DNA of 64,000 nt, taken from CBDCNH01 sp965219015. Lineage in GTDB: Bacteria; Pseudomonadota; Alphaproteobacteria; Rhodobacterales; Rhodobacteraceae. Under the pieces are notes generated by a model. The model did no database searches. It saw only the letters and a program-made list of their open reading frames with translations, and was not told where the DNA came from. Shown here piece by piece: positions 7,666-15,329 of the stretch. The position numbers and the translations under genes were made by a program. Position 1 is the first letter of the stretch. Every line of letters begins with the position of its first letter. The DNA lies in contig CBDCNH010000013.1 of assembly GCA_965219015.1 (NCBI GenBank), forward strand, positions 310,001 to 374,000. The letters are read 5' to 3'.

Positions 7666-8757
7666 ATGGCCCAGATCGTCATCCGCGACCTCCGCAAGGA
7701 CTTCGGCGCGTTCACCGCCGTGCGGGCGTCGAGCTTCACCGTGGAGGACGGCGAGTTCTTCATGCTGCTCGGCCCCTCGGGATGCGGCAAGACGACGACG
7801 CTGCGGATGATCGCGGGGCTGGAGCTGCCGACCTCGGGCGAGATCTTCATCGACGGCGAGGAGGTCAGCCGGCTCCCGGCAAGCCGGCGCGACATCGCCT
7901 TCGTGTTCCAGATGTTCGCGCTCTACCCGCACATGAACGTGCGGCGCAACATCACCTACCCGCTCGTGAGCCAGGGGATGCCGCGCGGCGCCATCGCCGC
8001 CAAGCTCGCCGAGGTGGCGCGCATCCTCGGCATCGAGGACATCCTCGACCGGCCCGTCGGCGGCCTCTCGGGCGGCGACCGGCAGCGGGTGGCGCTCGGC
8101 CGCGCCATCGTGCGCGACCCGAAGTGCTTCCTGATGGACGAGCCGCTCGGCGCGCTCGACGCGGAGTTCCGCGAGCGCATGGCCGAAGAGCTGCGCGCGC
8201 TCCACGACCGGATGGGAGCGACGACGGTCTACGTCACGCACGACCAGCTCGAGGCGATGCAGATGGGCGACAAGATCGTGGTGATGAACCACGGCGTCGT
8301 CGAGCAGTTCGGCGTGCCGCAGCGGATCTACGACTGGCCCGCCACGCGCTTCGTCGCCACCTTCATCGGCTCGCCGCCGATGAACTTCCTGCCCGTCGAG
8401 TCGCGTCTCGCCGCCGGCGCCGACAGCGTGCGCCTCGGCGACGCCGCGGTCGCGATGCCGCGGCTGCGCGAGGCCGCCGCCGGCGCCCTCAGCCTCGGCG
8501 TGCGGCCCGAGCACGTCCGCCCCGACGATGCGGCCGGCTTCCGCGGCCGCGTCGCGGCGACCGAGTACCTCGGCACGACGCAGATCGCGACCTTCGACAC
8601 CGCCCTCGGCCCGGTCAAGGCGCGGGTGCCGGCCGCCCTGAGGCTTCGGACGGGCGAGACCGCCGGCCTCGCGCTCGACGCCCGCACGCTCAGCCTCTTC
8701 GACGCCACCGGCCGCGCGGTCCGGTCCGACGGCAACGCGGAGGTGCTCGGTGGCTGA
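7666..8757 (+). CDS. Sugar ABC transporter ATPase 1 (MalK/UgpC type)
   Basis: A 363-residue cytoplasmic ATPase. Walker A is GPSGCGKT at about residues 37-44, the Q-loop FVFQMFALYPHM, the signature LSGGDRQRVALGRA (Asp where Gln is usual), Walker B FLMDEPLGALD with the catalytic Glu, and the H-loop VTHDQ. A C-terminal TOBE/MalK-like regulatory region begins near 285 (GVRPEHV). All residues needed for ATP hydrolysis are present. It starts 2 bp after the small membrane protein and overlaps the second ATPase by 8 bp. Two non-identical ATPases in one importer suggest a heterodimer rather than the usual MalK homodimer. Confidence 0.92.
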   Translation: MAQIVIRDLRKDFGAFTAVRASSFTVEDGEFFMLLGPSGCGKTTTLRMIAGLELPTSGEIFIDGEEVSRLPASRRDIAFVFQMFALYPHMNVRRNITYPLVSQGMPRGAIAAKLAEVARILGIEDILDRPVGGLSGGDRQRVALGRAIVRDPKCFLMDEPLGALDAEFRERMAEELRALHDRMGATTVYVTHDQLEAMQMGDKIVVMNHGVVEQFGVPQRIYDWPATRFVATFIGSPPMNFLPVESRLAAGADSVRLGDAAVAMPRLREAAAGALSLGVRPEHVRPDDAAGFRGRVAATEYLGTTQIATFDTALGPVKARVPAALRLRTGETAGLALDARTLSLFDATGRAVRSDGNAEVLGG

Positions 8758-9745
8758 AGTCGCGCTCGATGCCGTGACGAAGCGGTTCGGCGCCGATACG
8801 GCGCTCGACGGCGTGACCCTGAACGTGCCCGACGGCGCGTTCGTCGTGCTCCTCGGCCCGACCGGCGCGGGCAAGACCACCACGCTGCGCCTCGTCGCGG
8901 GGCTCGACACCGCCGACACCGGCGCGATCCGCATCGGCGGCCGCCGCGTCGACGCCCTGACGCCCGCCGAGCGCGACGTGGCGATGGTGTTCCAGCAGTA
9001 CTCGCTCTACCCGCATCTCACCGTCCGCGAGAACCTCGCCTTCCCGCTGCGCTCGCCGCTCCTCGCCACGAACCGCGACGAGATCGCGCGCAAGGTGGCC
9101 GAGGTCGCCGAGACGCTGCAGATCGCGCACAAGCTCGACAACAAGGCGACGGCGCTCTCCGGCGGCGAGATGCAGCGCGTCTCGATCGGGCGCGCGCTGG
9201 TGCGGCGGCCCTCGGTCTACCTGATGGACGAGCCCCTGAGCTCGCTCGACGCCAAGCTCCGCGCCGACCTCCGCGTCGAGCTGAAGGCGATCCAGGCGCA
9301 ATCCGGCGCGACCCTCCTCTACGTCACCCACGACCAGATCGAGGCGATGACGATGGCCACGCACGTGGGCGTGCTCGACCGCGGGCGGCTGGTGCAGTTC
9401 GGCACGCCGCGCGAGGTCTACGAGGCGCCGGTGTCGATCACCGTCGCGAGCCGGCTCGGGCAGCCGCGCATCAATATCCTGCCGGCGGATCTCTTCGGCG
9501 GCGCCGTGCCGCGCGCGGCCTCCATCGGGCTCCGGCCCGAGCAGATCGTGATGGGCGAGGGCGCCGAGGCCAGCGTCGTGCGCGTCGAGCGGCTCGGCGA
9601 CCAGACGCGGCTGCATCTGAGCTACCGCGGCTATCCCATCATCGGCGTCACCGATCCGCACACCGGCCTTGCGCCCGGCGCGGCGATCCTGATCCGCCCC
9701 GAGCGCCCGTACTGGTTCGACGCCGACGGCGCCCGCATCGCCTGA
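8750..9745 (+). CDS. Sugar ABC transporter ATPase 2
   Basis: A 331-residue ATPase that starts at GTG 8750 within the end of ATPase 1. Walker A is GPTGAGKT, the Q-loop MVFQQYSLYPHL, the signature LSGGEMQRVSIGRA, Walker B YLMDEPLSSLD and the H-loop VTHDQ, all intact. A shorter TOBE region follows, including GLRPEQIVM. It is clearly diverged from ATPase 1, so this is not a recent duplication. The rhizobial glycerol importer (GlpS/GlpT) is a known precedent for a two-ATPase sugar-type importer. The kinase gene follows 11 bp behind. Confidence 0.92.
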   Translation: MAEVALDAVTKRFGADTALDGVTLNVPDGAFVVLLGPTGAGKTTTLRLVAGLDTADTGAIRIGGRRVDALTPAERDVAMVFQQYSLYPHLTVRENLAFPLRSPLLATNRDEIARKVAEVAETLQIAHKLDNKATALSGGEMQRVSIGRALVRRPSVYLMDEPLSSLDAKLRADLRVELKAIQAQSGATLLYVTHDQIEAMTMATHVGVLDRGRLVQFGTPREVYEAPVSITVASRLGQPRINILPADLFGGAVPRAASIGLRPEQIVMGEGAEASVVRVERLGDQTRLHLSYRGYPIIGVTDPHTGLAPGAAILIRPERPYWFDADGARIA

Positions 9746-9756
9746 AGGAGCCCCGC

Positions 9757-11376
9757 ATGACCCAGTTCTTCAACGCGCGCGAGGAGATCGTCACCGAGGC
9801 CATCGAGGGCCTCGTGCTGGCATCGGGCGGCCGGCTCGTGCGGCTCGACGGGTTCCCGCACATTCGCGTCGTCCTCCGCGCCGACTGGGCGCGAGACCGC
9901 GTGGCCCTCGTGTCGGGCGGCGGCTCGGGGCACGAGCCGGCCCATGCGGGCTTCGTCGGGCCGGGGATGCTCACGGCCGCGGTCTGCGGCGACGTGTTCG
10001 CCTCGCCGTCGGTCGATGCGGCGCTCGCGGGGATCCTCGCCGTCACGGGGCCGGCGGGATGCCTCCTCGTCGTCAAGAACTATACCGGCGACCGGCTCAA
10101 CTTCGGGCTGGCCGCCGAACGTGCCCGCGCCTTCGGGCTCAAGGTCGAGATGGTGGTGGTCGACGACGACGTGGCGCTTCCCGATCTCGCGCAGGCGCGC
10201 GGCATCGCGGGCACGCTCTTCGTCCACAAGGTCGCGGGCGCCCTCGCCGAGACGGGTGCAGCGCTTGCCGAGGTCGCGGCCCTCGCGCGCCGGGTCGCCG
10301 GCGCGACCGTGTCGCTCGGGATGTCGCTCGACACCTGCACCGTGCCGGGCTCGCCCAAGGACAACCGCATCCCCGAGGGCGAGGCCGAGCTCGGCCTCGG
10401 CATCCACGGCGAGAGCGGCGCCGAGCACATGCGCTTCACGTCCGCCCGTGCCGCGATGACGACGGTCGTCGACCGGCTCGCGCGTTACGCGGGGCCGGGA
10501 CCGAAGGCCGCGCTCCTCAACAACCTCGGCGCCACCACCCCGCTCGAGATGGCGATCCTCGCGCGCGAGCTCCTCGCCACCCCGCTCGGGGCGGACATCC
10601 ACCTCCTGGCCGGTCCCGCGCCGCTGATGACCTCGCTCGACATGCACGGCTTCTCGGTCTCGCTCCTGCCCCTCGACAACGAGATCGCGCGCTACCTCGC
10701 CGCGCCCACCGGCTGCGCCGCCTGGGCCCCCGCTGCGGCACCGCACAGGCCGGAGCTGGCGCCGATCCCCGACGGGCTGACGCCGCTGCGCCCGAGCGCC
10801 TCGGCCGATCCAGCGACGGCCGCGTTCCTTGCGCGCTGCTGCGACATCCTGATGGCCGCCGAGGCGGACCTCAACGCGCTCGACGCCCGCTCGGGCGACG
10901 GCGACACCGGCTCCACGCTCGCCGGCGCGGCGCGCGACCTCCGCGCGCGCATCCCCGACCTGCCGCTCGCCGATCTCACGCAGCTCTTCCGCGCCGTCGG
11001 CGCCGAGCTCAGCCAGACGATGGGCGGCTCCTCGGGCGTCCTCCTGGCGATCTTCTTCTCCGCGGTAGGGGATGCCGCCTCCGCGGGCGCGCGCATGGCC
11101 GATGCGCTCCGGGCGGGGCTTGCGCGCGTCTCCGAGGTCGGTGGTGCCGCGCCCGGCGACCGCACCATGATCGACGCGCTCGGCCCGGCGCTCGAGGCGT
11201 TGCCGCAGGGTCTTGCCGCGGCCGCGAGCGCCGCGCGCACCGGCGCCGACGCCACCGCCCGCATCGCCCGCGCCGGTGCCGGCCGTGCGAGCTACATCGG
11301 CGCCGACCGCCTGCTCGGCTGGAACGACCCCGGTGCGGAAGCCGTCGCGCGGCTCTTCGAGCACCTCTCCCGGTAG
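9757..11376 (+). CDS. Dihydroxyacetone kinase-like protein, DhaK-DhaL fusion
   Basis: A 539-residue soluble kinase. The DhaK half (about 1-330) has GGGSGHEPAHAGFVGPGM, KNYTGDRLNFGLAAERA and GIHGESGAE, in which His217 is the residue that forms the hemiaminal with the keto substrate. The DhaL half (about 355-539) has the Mg-ATP motif DGDTGST from residue 381, MGGSSG and PGDRTMIDAL. The fusion is the ATP-dependent type known from Citrobacter, not the PTS-dependent type. An ATG at 9757 follows AAGGAG. As the last gene of the importer operon it should phosphorylate the imported solute or its oxidation product; dihydroxyacetone, or a C4 ketose such as erythrulose, are the family substrates. No dehydrogenase or isomerase gene is present in this operon. 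Confidence 0.88.
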   Translation: MTQFFNAREEIVTEAIEGLVLASGGRLVRLDGFPHIRVVLRADWARDRVALVSGGGSGHEPAHAGFVGPGMLTAAVCGDVFASPSVDAALAGILAVTGPAGCLLVVKNYTGDRLNFGLAAERARAFGLKVEMVVVDDDVALPDLAQARGIAGTLFVHKVAGALAETGAALAEVAALARRVAGATVSLGMSLDTCTVPGSPKDNRIPEGEAELGLGIHGESGAEHMRFTSARAAMTTVVDRLARYAGPGPKAALLNNLGATTPLEMAILARELLATPLGADIHLLAGPAPLMTSLDMHGFSVSLLPLDNEIARYLAAPTGCAAWAPAAAPHRPELAPIPDGLTPLRPSASADPATAAFLARCCDILMAAEADLNALDARSGDGDTGSTLAGAARDLRARIPDLPLADLTQLFRAVGAELSQTMGGSSGVLLAIFFSAVGDAASAGARMADALRAGLARVSEVGGAAPGDRTMIDALGPALEALPQGLAAAASAARTGADATARIARAGAGRASYIGADRLLGWNDPGAEAVARLFEHLSR

Positions 11377-11379
11377 TCG

Positions 11380-11398
11380 GCGCGGCGCCATGCCGCGC
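11380..11398 (+). terminator. Hairpin after the dihydroxyacetone-kinase gene
   Basis: GCGCGGC and GCCGCGC form a perfect 7-bp GC stem around a 5-base loop, starting 3 bp after the kinase stop codon. No T-run follows, so it may act as a weak or factor-assisted terminator, or as an mRNA 3' end stabiliser. Confidence 0.45.
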
Positions 11399-11475
11399 GG
11401 AACATCGGCGGCACGCCTCCGTTGGCACATGTGGTCGCTCCCGATCGACCCTGCATCCGAAACGAAGGAAACCAG

Positions 11476-11982
11476 ATGACGCTGACCCGACGCTCCGCAC
11501 TCTTCACCCCGGCCCTCATCGCCGCCGCGGCAACACCCGTCCTCTTCGGATCCCCGCCTGCATTCGCGGCGGCGGACGACGAGTACGTGACGAAGACGCT
11601 CGAGGGGGGCACGTTCCTCCTCAAGACATCCGAGCTCGCCCAGACCAAGGCGACCGGCGCGATGCTGAAAGAGTTCGCGCGCCTCGAGATCGGCGAGCAG
11701 ACGGCGCTCGGCGAAGTGTTGAAATCGACCGGCGCCACCCCGCCGCCGCTGATGGCCGCGCACCAGAAGACGCTCGACGACCTGCAAGGCATGGACGGCC
11801 CGGCGTTCGACGCTGCCTATCTCAGCGCCCAGGTGACGGGTCACAACGAGGCGCTCGCGCTGCAGAAGCCCGAGGCGATGAAGACCGACGTCACCGTGCC
11901 CGTCGCTGCCGCCAAGATCGCCGCCGAGTTCATCACGACGCATCTTGCCGTGCTCGCGGGCATCAAGGCATCCATGAGCTGA
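11476..11982 (+). CDS. Exported DUF4142 (ferritin-like) protein
   Basis: A 168-residue exported protein. The start at 11476 gives a Tat-like leader: TRRSALF, a hydrophobic stretch and an AFA cleavage region near residue 32; an earlier in-frame ATG at 11422 would bury that leader. The mature part is helical with DDEYVTKTLEGGTFLLKTSELAQ and EFARLEIGEQTALGEVL, the pattern of DUF4142, a family predicted to form a four-helix ferritin-like bundle. A good AAGGAA ribosome site precedes the ATG. The function is not established; members often belong to stress-related gene sets. It stands alone between the kinase operon and the GGT gene. Confidence 0.8.
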   Translation: MTLTRRSALFTPALIAAAATPVLFGSPPAFAAADDEYVTKTLEGGTFLLKTSELAQTKATGAMLKEFARLEIGEQTALGEVLKSTGATPPPLMAAHQKTLDDLQGMDGPAFDAAYLSAQVTGHNEALALQKPEAMKTDVTVPVAAAKIAAEFITTHLAVLAGIKASMS

Positions 11983-12047
11983 CCTGCCGCGTCGGGCTGG
12001 CATCCCCGGCCCGACCGCCCTACGCTTCCGGAAAGAGGGAGCGTTCC

Positions 12048-13640
12048 ATGCCTGTCACCCGTGGCCGCGATTTTCAGAGGCCCGGCCGGTCGGCGGTGTT
12101 CGCGGTCAACGGCATGTGCGCGACCTCGCACCCGCTGGCCGCCAAGGTCGCCATCGACGTGCTCGAGGCCGGCGGCAACGCGGTCGATGCCTCGATCGCG
12201 GCGGCGGTGCTCCTCGGCATCTGCGAACCGCACATGACCGGCCTCGGCGGCGACTGCTTCGCGCTCGTGAAGCCCGCGGGCAGCGACGGGATCATCGCCC
12301 TCAACGGCTCGGGCCGCGCGCCGGCGGGGCTCGCCGCGGCCGACCTGCGCGCCGCCGGCGCCACCGCCATGCCGATCGCCGGAGCGGTCCCCGTGACCTA
12401 CCCCGGCGCCGTCGACGCCTTCTGCCGGCTGTCGGACGCGCACGGCCGGATGGGCCTCGCCGAGGCGCTCGCGCCCGCGATCCGCTACGCCGAGGAGGGC
12501 GTGCCGGTCGCGCCCCGCACCGCCGCCGACTGGGACGCCCTCGCCGGCACGCTGACCGGAGCGGCGCGCGACGCCTATCTCCTCGACGGCGCGGCACCGC
12601 GGCCCGGCCAGATCTTCCGCGCCCCCGGCCAGGCCGACGTGCTCCGCCGCATCGCCGCGCGGGGCCGAGCCGCGTTCTACGAAGGCGAGGTCGCGGCCGA
12701 CATCCTCGGCGCGCTCACGGACCTTGGCGGCAGCCACGACGCGGACGGCCTCGCCGCCACCGAGGCCACCTGGGGCACGCCGCTCGAGGGCGACTACCGG
12801 GGCGCGACGCTCCTCGAGCATCCGCCGAACGGGCAGGGAGCCACAGCGCTCCTGATGCTCGCGATCCTCGGCCAGTTCGACCTCGCGTCGCTCGACCCCG
12901 CCGGCCCCGAGCGGGCGCATCTCGAGGCCGAGGCCGGCAAGCTCGCCTACGACGCCCGCGACCGCTTCCTCGCCGACCCGGACCACGTGACGCGACTCGC
13001 ACACATGACCGCGCCCGAGACCGCCCGCAGGCTCGCCGCGCTCATCGACCCCGGCCGCGCGATGGCCGCGCCCGCGCCGCTGACCGAGGCCGTCCACCGC
13101 GAGACGGTCTACCTCACCGTCGTCGACCGCGACCGCATGGCGGTGTCGCTGATCTACTCGCTCTACCACGGCTTCGGGTCGGGCATCGCCTCGCCGAGGT
13201 TCGGCATCCTGCTGCAGAACCGCGGCGCGGGGTTCTCGCTCGCTCCGGGGCACCCGAACGAGGCCGCGGGCGGCAAGCGTCCGATGCACACGATCATCCC
13301 GGCGATGCTGCGCCGCGAGGGCAGCCTCATGTCCTTCGGCGTCATGGGCGGCGCGTACCAGCCCGCGGGCCATGCGCGCATCGTGACCAGCATGCTCGAC
13401 TTCGGCATGGACCCGCAGGCCGCCATCGACGCGCCGCGGAGCTTCGCGACGCCCGACGGCCTGGTGCTCGAGACGGGCTACGGCGACGCCGCCCGCGCCC
13501 GCCTCGCCGACCTCGGCCACACCGTCATCCCCGCCTCCGCCCCCCTGGGCGGCGCGCAGGCCATCCTCATCGACGAGGCGACCGGCACCCTCGAAGGCGG
13601 CTCCGATCCCCGCAAGGACGGCGCGGCGCTGGGGTATTAG
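12048..13640 (+). CDS. Gamma-glutamyltranspeptidase family protein (GGT-like Ntn hydrolase)
   Basis: A 530-residue protein of the GGT fold. The self-processing and catalytic Thr is predicted at residue 353, in ETVYLTVVDRD, where the classical family has TTHxSVVD; the His of that motif is replaced by Tyr, as happens in the YwrD-like branch. NAVDASIAAAVLLGICEPHMTGLGGD near 40-70 and a C-terminal GGSDPRKDG are further family marks. No clear signal peptide is seen, so a cytoplasmic location is likely, unlike periplasmic GGT. It may hydrolyse gamma-glutamyl compounds such as glutathione. The gene stands alone, with a GAGGGAG ribosome site. Confidence 0.85.
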   Translation: MPVTRGRDFQRPGRSAVFAVNGMCATSHPLAAKVAIDVLEAGGNAVDASIAAAVLLGICEPHMTGLGGDCFALVKPAGSDGIIALNGSGRAPAGLAAADLRAAGATAMPIAGAVPVTYPGAVDAFCRLSDAHGRMGLAEALAPAIRYAEEGVPVAPRTAADWDALAGTLTGAARDAYLLDGAAPRPGQIFRAPGQADVLRRIAARGRAAFYEGEVAADILGALTDLGGSHDADGLAATEATWGTPLEGDYRGATLLEHPPNGQGATALLMLAILGQFDLASLDPAGPERAHLEAEAGKLAYDARDRFLADPDHVTRLAHMTAPETARRLAALIDPGRAMAAPAPLTEAVHRETVYLTVVDRDRMAVSLIYSLYHGFGSGIASPRFGILLQNRGAGFSLAPGHPNEAAGGKRPMHTIIPAMLRREGSLMSFGVMGGAYQPAGHARIVTSMLDFGMDPQAAIDAPRSFATPDGLVLETGYGDAARARLADLGHTVIPASAPLGGAQAILIDEATGTLEGGSDPRKDGAALGY

Positions 13641-14084
13641 GGGCGGCACGGGTCCGGATAGAGCCTGATCCTGCAATTCGGGTGTCGAATTCCCAGTCCT
13701 GCAACGCGAACCGTTCGAGGAAAGCGCCAACCGATCCCGGTGAGCGCAACGTCGGACGGCTGATCGCACGTGTTCGGGAACTGTCAGTTGCGGCGCCGAC
13801 ACCGAGGGCTGTCGTAGGCCTTGCACCGGAAAAGTACTGCCTCCGGCAATCGGGGCGACTGGGCAAACGACGACCGGATGAGATTTACTGTCACGCGCAT
13901 CAGACCCGAATCGCCGCCAGACGCGTAACGGCGAGCGCGGGTGTCCTTGGCGTCGCGCGGTTTTGGCCGGACGTACCGTCCGGCGCCGTCTTGCCGCGCT
14001 GGGTGCCCGGCGGATGGGTGGGGCCGGCCTACTCCATCGGCGAGCATGATCCCCCGCGCAAGGCGCTCGAGCGGATCCCGATCG
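13641..14084. other. 444-bp intergenic stretch without a recognised gene
   Basis: No convincing coding region is present. Short frames on both strands overlap each other, and base composition is locally less GC-rich (around 13700-13860) than the neighbouring genes. A minus-strand frame near 13665-13800 encodes VGAFLERFALQDWEFDTRIA, which looks protein-like but is not a family I can name. The stretch separates two convergent genes and may hold decayed sequence. Confidence 0.5.
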
Positions 14085-14903
14085 TCAGGTCGCCCGTCTC
14101 ACGCTGTTCCGATCGCAGAAGACGCGAAGCTCAACGCGCGCAGTGCTCTCCGCCTTCACCATTAAAGGATCGGTCCCGATCAGCGTCACCACGGCCTCGA
14201 CCTCACCCTGCCAGTTCAGGACCGGCGCCGCCAATGCGGCCAATCCAGGGATGTAGCGGCCATCTACGGAGGCCATTCCAGATCCCCGGATCTCGGCCAC
14301 GAGATCGGACAGGCGATCGGGGCCGTCGGTCCGGATGTCGGTGAGCAGGGCGCGGTTGTGTGCGGCTCGGCCGAGTTCGATGGCTGCCAGCGCGTCCGTA
14401 AGGTGTCGTGGCAAGAACGCGAGGAACGCGCGCCCGGTGGCAGAGGACAGGAGCGGCAGCGTGGTGCCGAGGCCGAAGGACGTGACGACGGGGGAGGCTG
14501 CCCGCTCCCACCGGACGACCGTAGGTCCGCCCTCCGACCAGACGGCAAGGAGCGCGGTGAGGCCCGTGCGGCGCGGCAGCTCCGCAAGGTGATCTCCGGC
14601 CGCGTTGACGATGTCGTTGCGCGCGATCGCCGCGAGGCCCAGCTCGCGCGCCGCAGGTCCGAGGTCATAGGTTCCCGACCGGCCGTTCTGCTGCACTAGG
14701 CCCGCATGGGCGAAGGAGGAGAGATAGCGATGCACCTTGGAGACGGGCATGCCGCACGTGCGCGCAAGCTCGCTGACGCCCGTGGCGCCCGGTTGCGCGC
14801 TTAAGGCCTTCAGGACGCGCAACGCCGCGTCGAGCGACTGGATGCCGCCGGGCGCATCCTCCGTCGAAGCTGTCTCGTCCCGCATCGGCCCTCGCTCAGT
14901 CAT
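14085..14903 (-). CDS. IclR-family transcriptional regulator
   Basis: A 272-residue regulator. The N-terminal winged helix covers about residues 20-80, with SLDAALRVLKALSAQ, TGVSELARTCGMPVSKVHRY as the helix-turn-helix, and YDLGPAARELG leading into the effector domain. The effector domain (about 100-265) has RTGLTALLAVW and TLPLLSSATGRAFLAF, typical of IclR proteins that bind aromatic or short organic acids. It is transcribed away from the gentisate-pathway operon, with 426 bp between the two starts, and is the obvious candidate for its control. Whether it activates or represses cannot be told. Confidence 0.9.
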   Translation of the reverse strand: MTERGPMRDETASTEDAPGGIQSLDAALRVLKALSAQPGATGVSELARTCGMPVSKVHRYLSSFAHAGLVQQNGRSGTYDLGPAARELGLAAIARNDIVNAAGDHLAELPRRTGLTALLAVWSEGGPTVVRWERAASPVVTSFGLGTTLPLLSSATGRAFLAFLPRHLTDALAAIELGRAAHNRALLTDIRTDGPDRLSDLVAEIRGSGMASVDGRYIPGLAALAAPVLNWQGEVEAVVTLIGTDPLMVKAESTARVELRVFCDRNSVRRAT

Positions 14904-15329
14904 CCTCGATCATCCGGCGCAATCCTCGGGCGGGTGGAGGCGAAGCCGGTTCCTGTCGCCTTCCACGAAGAGCCCCCCGACCTCGCGCCTATGGACGACC
15001 GTCGTGGACCCGACGCGCCCGATATAGGCGAGCGCGAACGTCTTGTCCCCCCACTCGATCGCCCGAGCGCGACCGTCATCAGGTCGCGCTGGTGCGTGGG
15101 ACTTGCGGCTGGCCTCCGTCAAGCCGGATTTGAGCGACCCGAACCACGACCTGAGCTTGCCTTGGTCGGTGCCTCGATCGCGCAAGAACCGATGAACTGT
15201 CGCGTCGAACCATGCGAAGTCGCGGGCAGAAGACGATCCCGCTGTCAAACCGAGACTCGCGAGCTTTCCTTTTTGCGGTATGTGTTGCATGGAGCGGAAA
15301 CATGTGGTCCTGTGCAAGGGGAGGGTGGA
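14904..15329. promoter_or_regulatory. Divergent control region between the IclR regulator and the aromatic operon
   Basis: This 426-bp gap must carry the promoters of both units. Its right end (about 15255-15310) is less GC-rich, with a CTTTCCTTTTTGC run and an ATGTGTTGCATGG block 10-40 bp before the operon leader, the most likely place for promoter and operator. I found no perfect inverted repeat. The left part carries a minus-strand frame at 14910-15317, listed separately. Confidence 0.45.
14910..15317 (-). CDS. Doubtful ORF of unknown function inside the divergent region
   Basis: A 135-codon open frame ending 6 bp before the IclR start. Its C-terminal half is protein-like, with IEWGDKTFALAYIGRVGSTT and REVGGLFVEGD, and third codon positions there are mostly G or C. 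Its 5' end would run through the promoter region of the divergent operon, and no good ribosome site is seen. It may be a small real gene beginning at an internal codon, or a relic. I do not recognise a family. Confidence 0.3.
   Translation of the reverse strand: MHRTTCFRSMQHIPQKGKLASLGLTAGSSSARDFAWFDATVHRFLRDRGTDQGKLRSWFGSLKSGLTEASRKSHAPARPDDGRARAIEWGDKTFALAYIGRVGSTTVVHRREVGGLFVEGDRNRLRLHPPEDCAG

Noticed and set aside
10059..13640. A plus-strand open frame of 1193 codons running into the GGT gene
   Set aside because: The first 660 codons are out of frame with the intact dihydroxyacetone-kinase and DUF4142 genes and have low-complexity Arg-rich translation. The GGT start at 12048 has a ribosome site and the family N-terminus.
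11476..13640. DUF4142 protein and GGT considered as one functional unit
   Set aside because: They are separated by 65 bp, each with its own ribosome site, and no known functional link exists.
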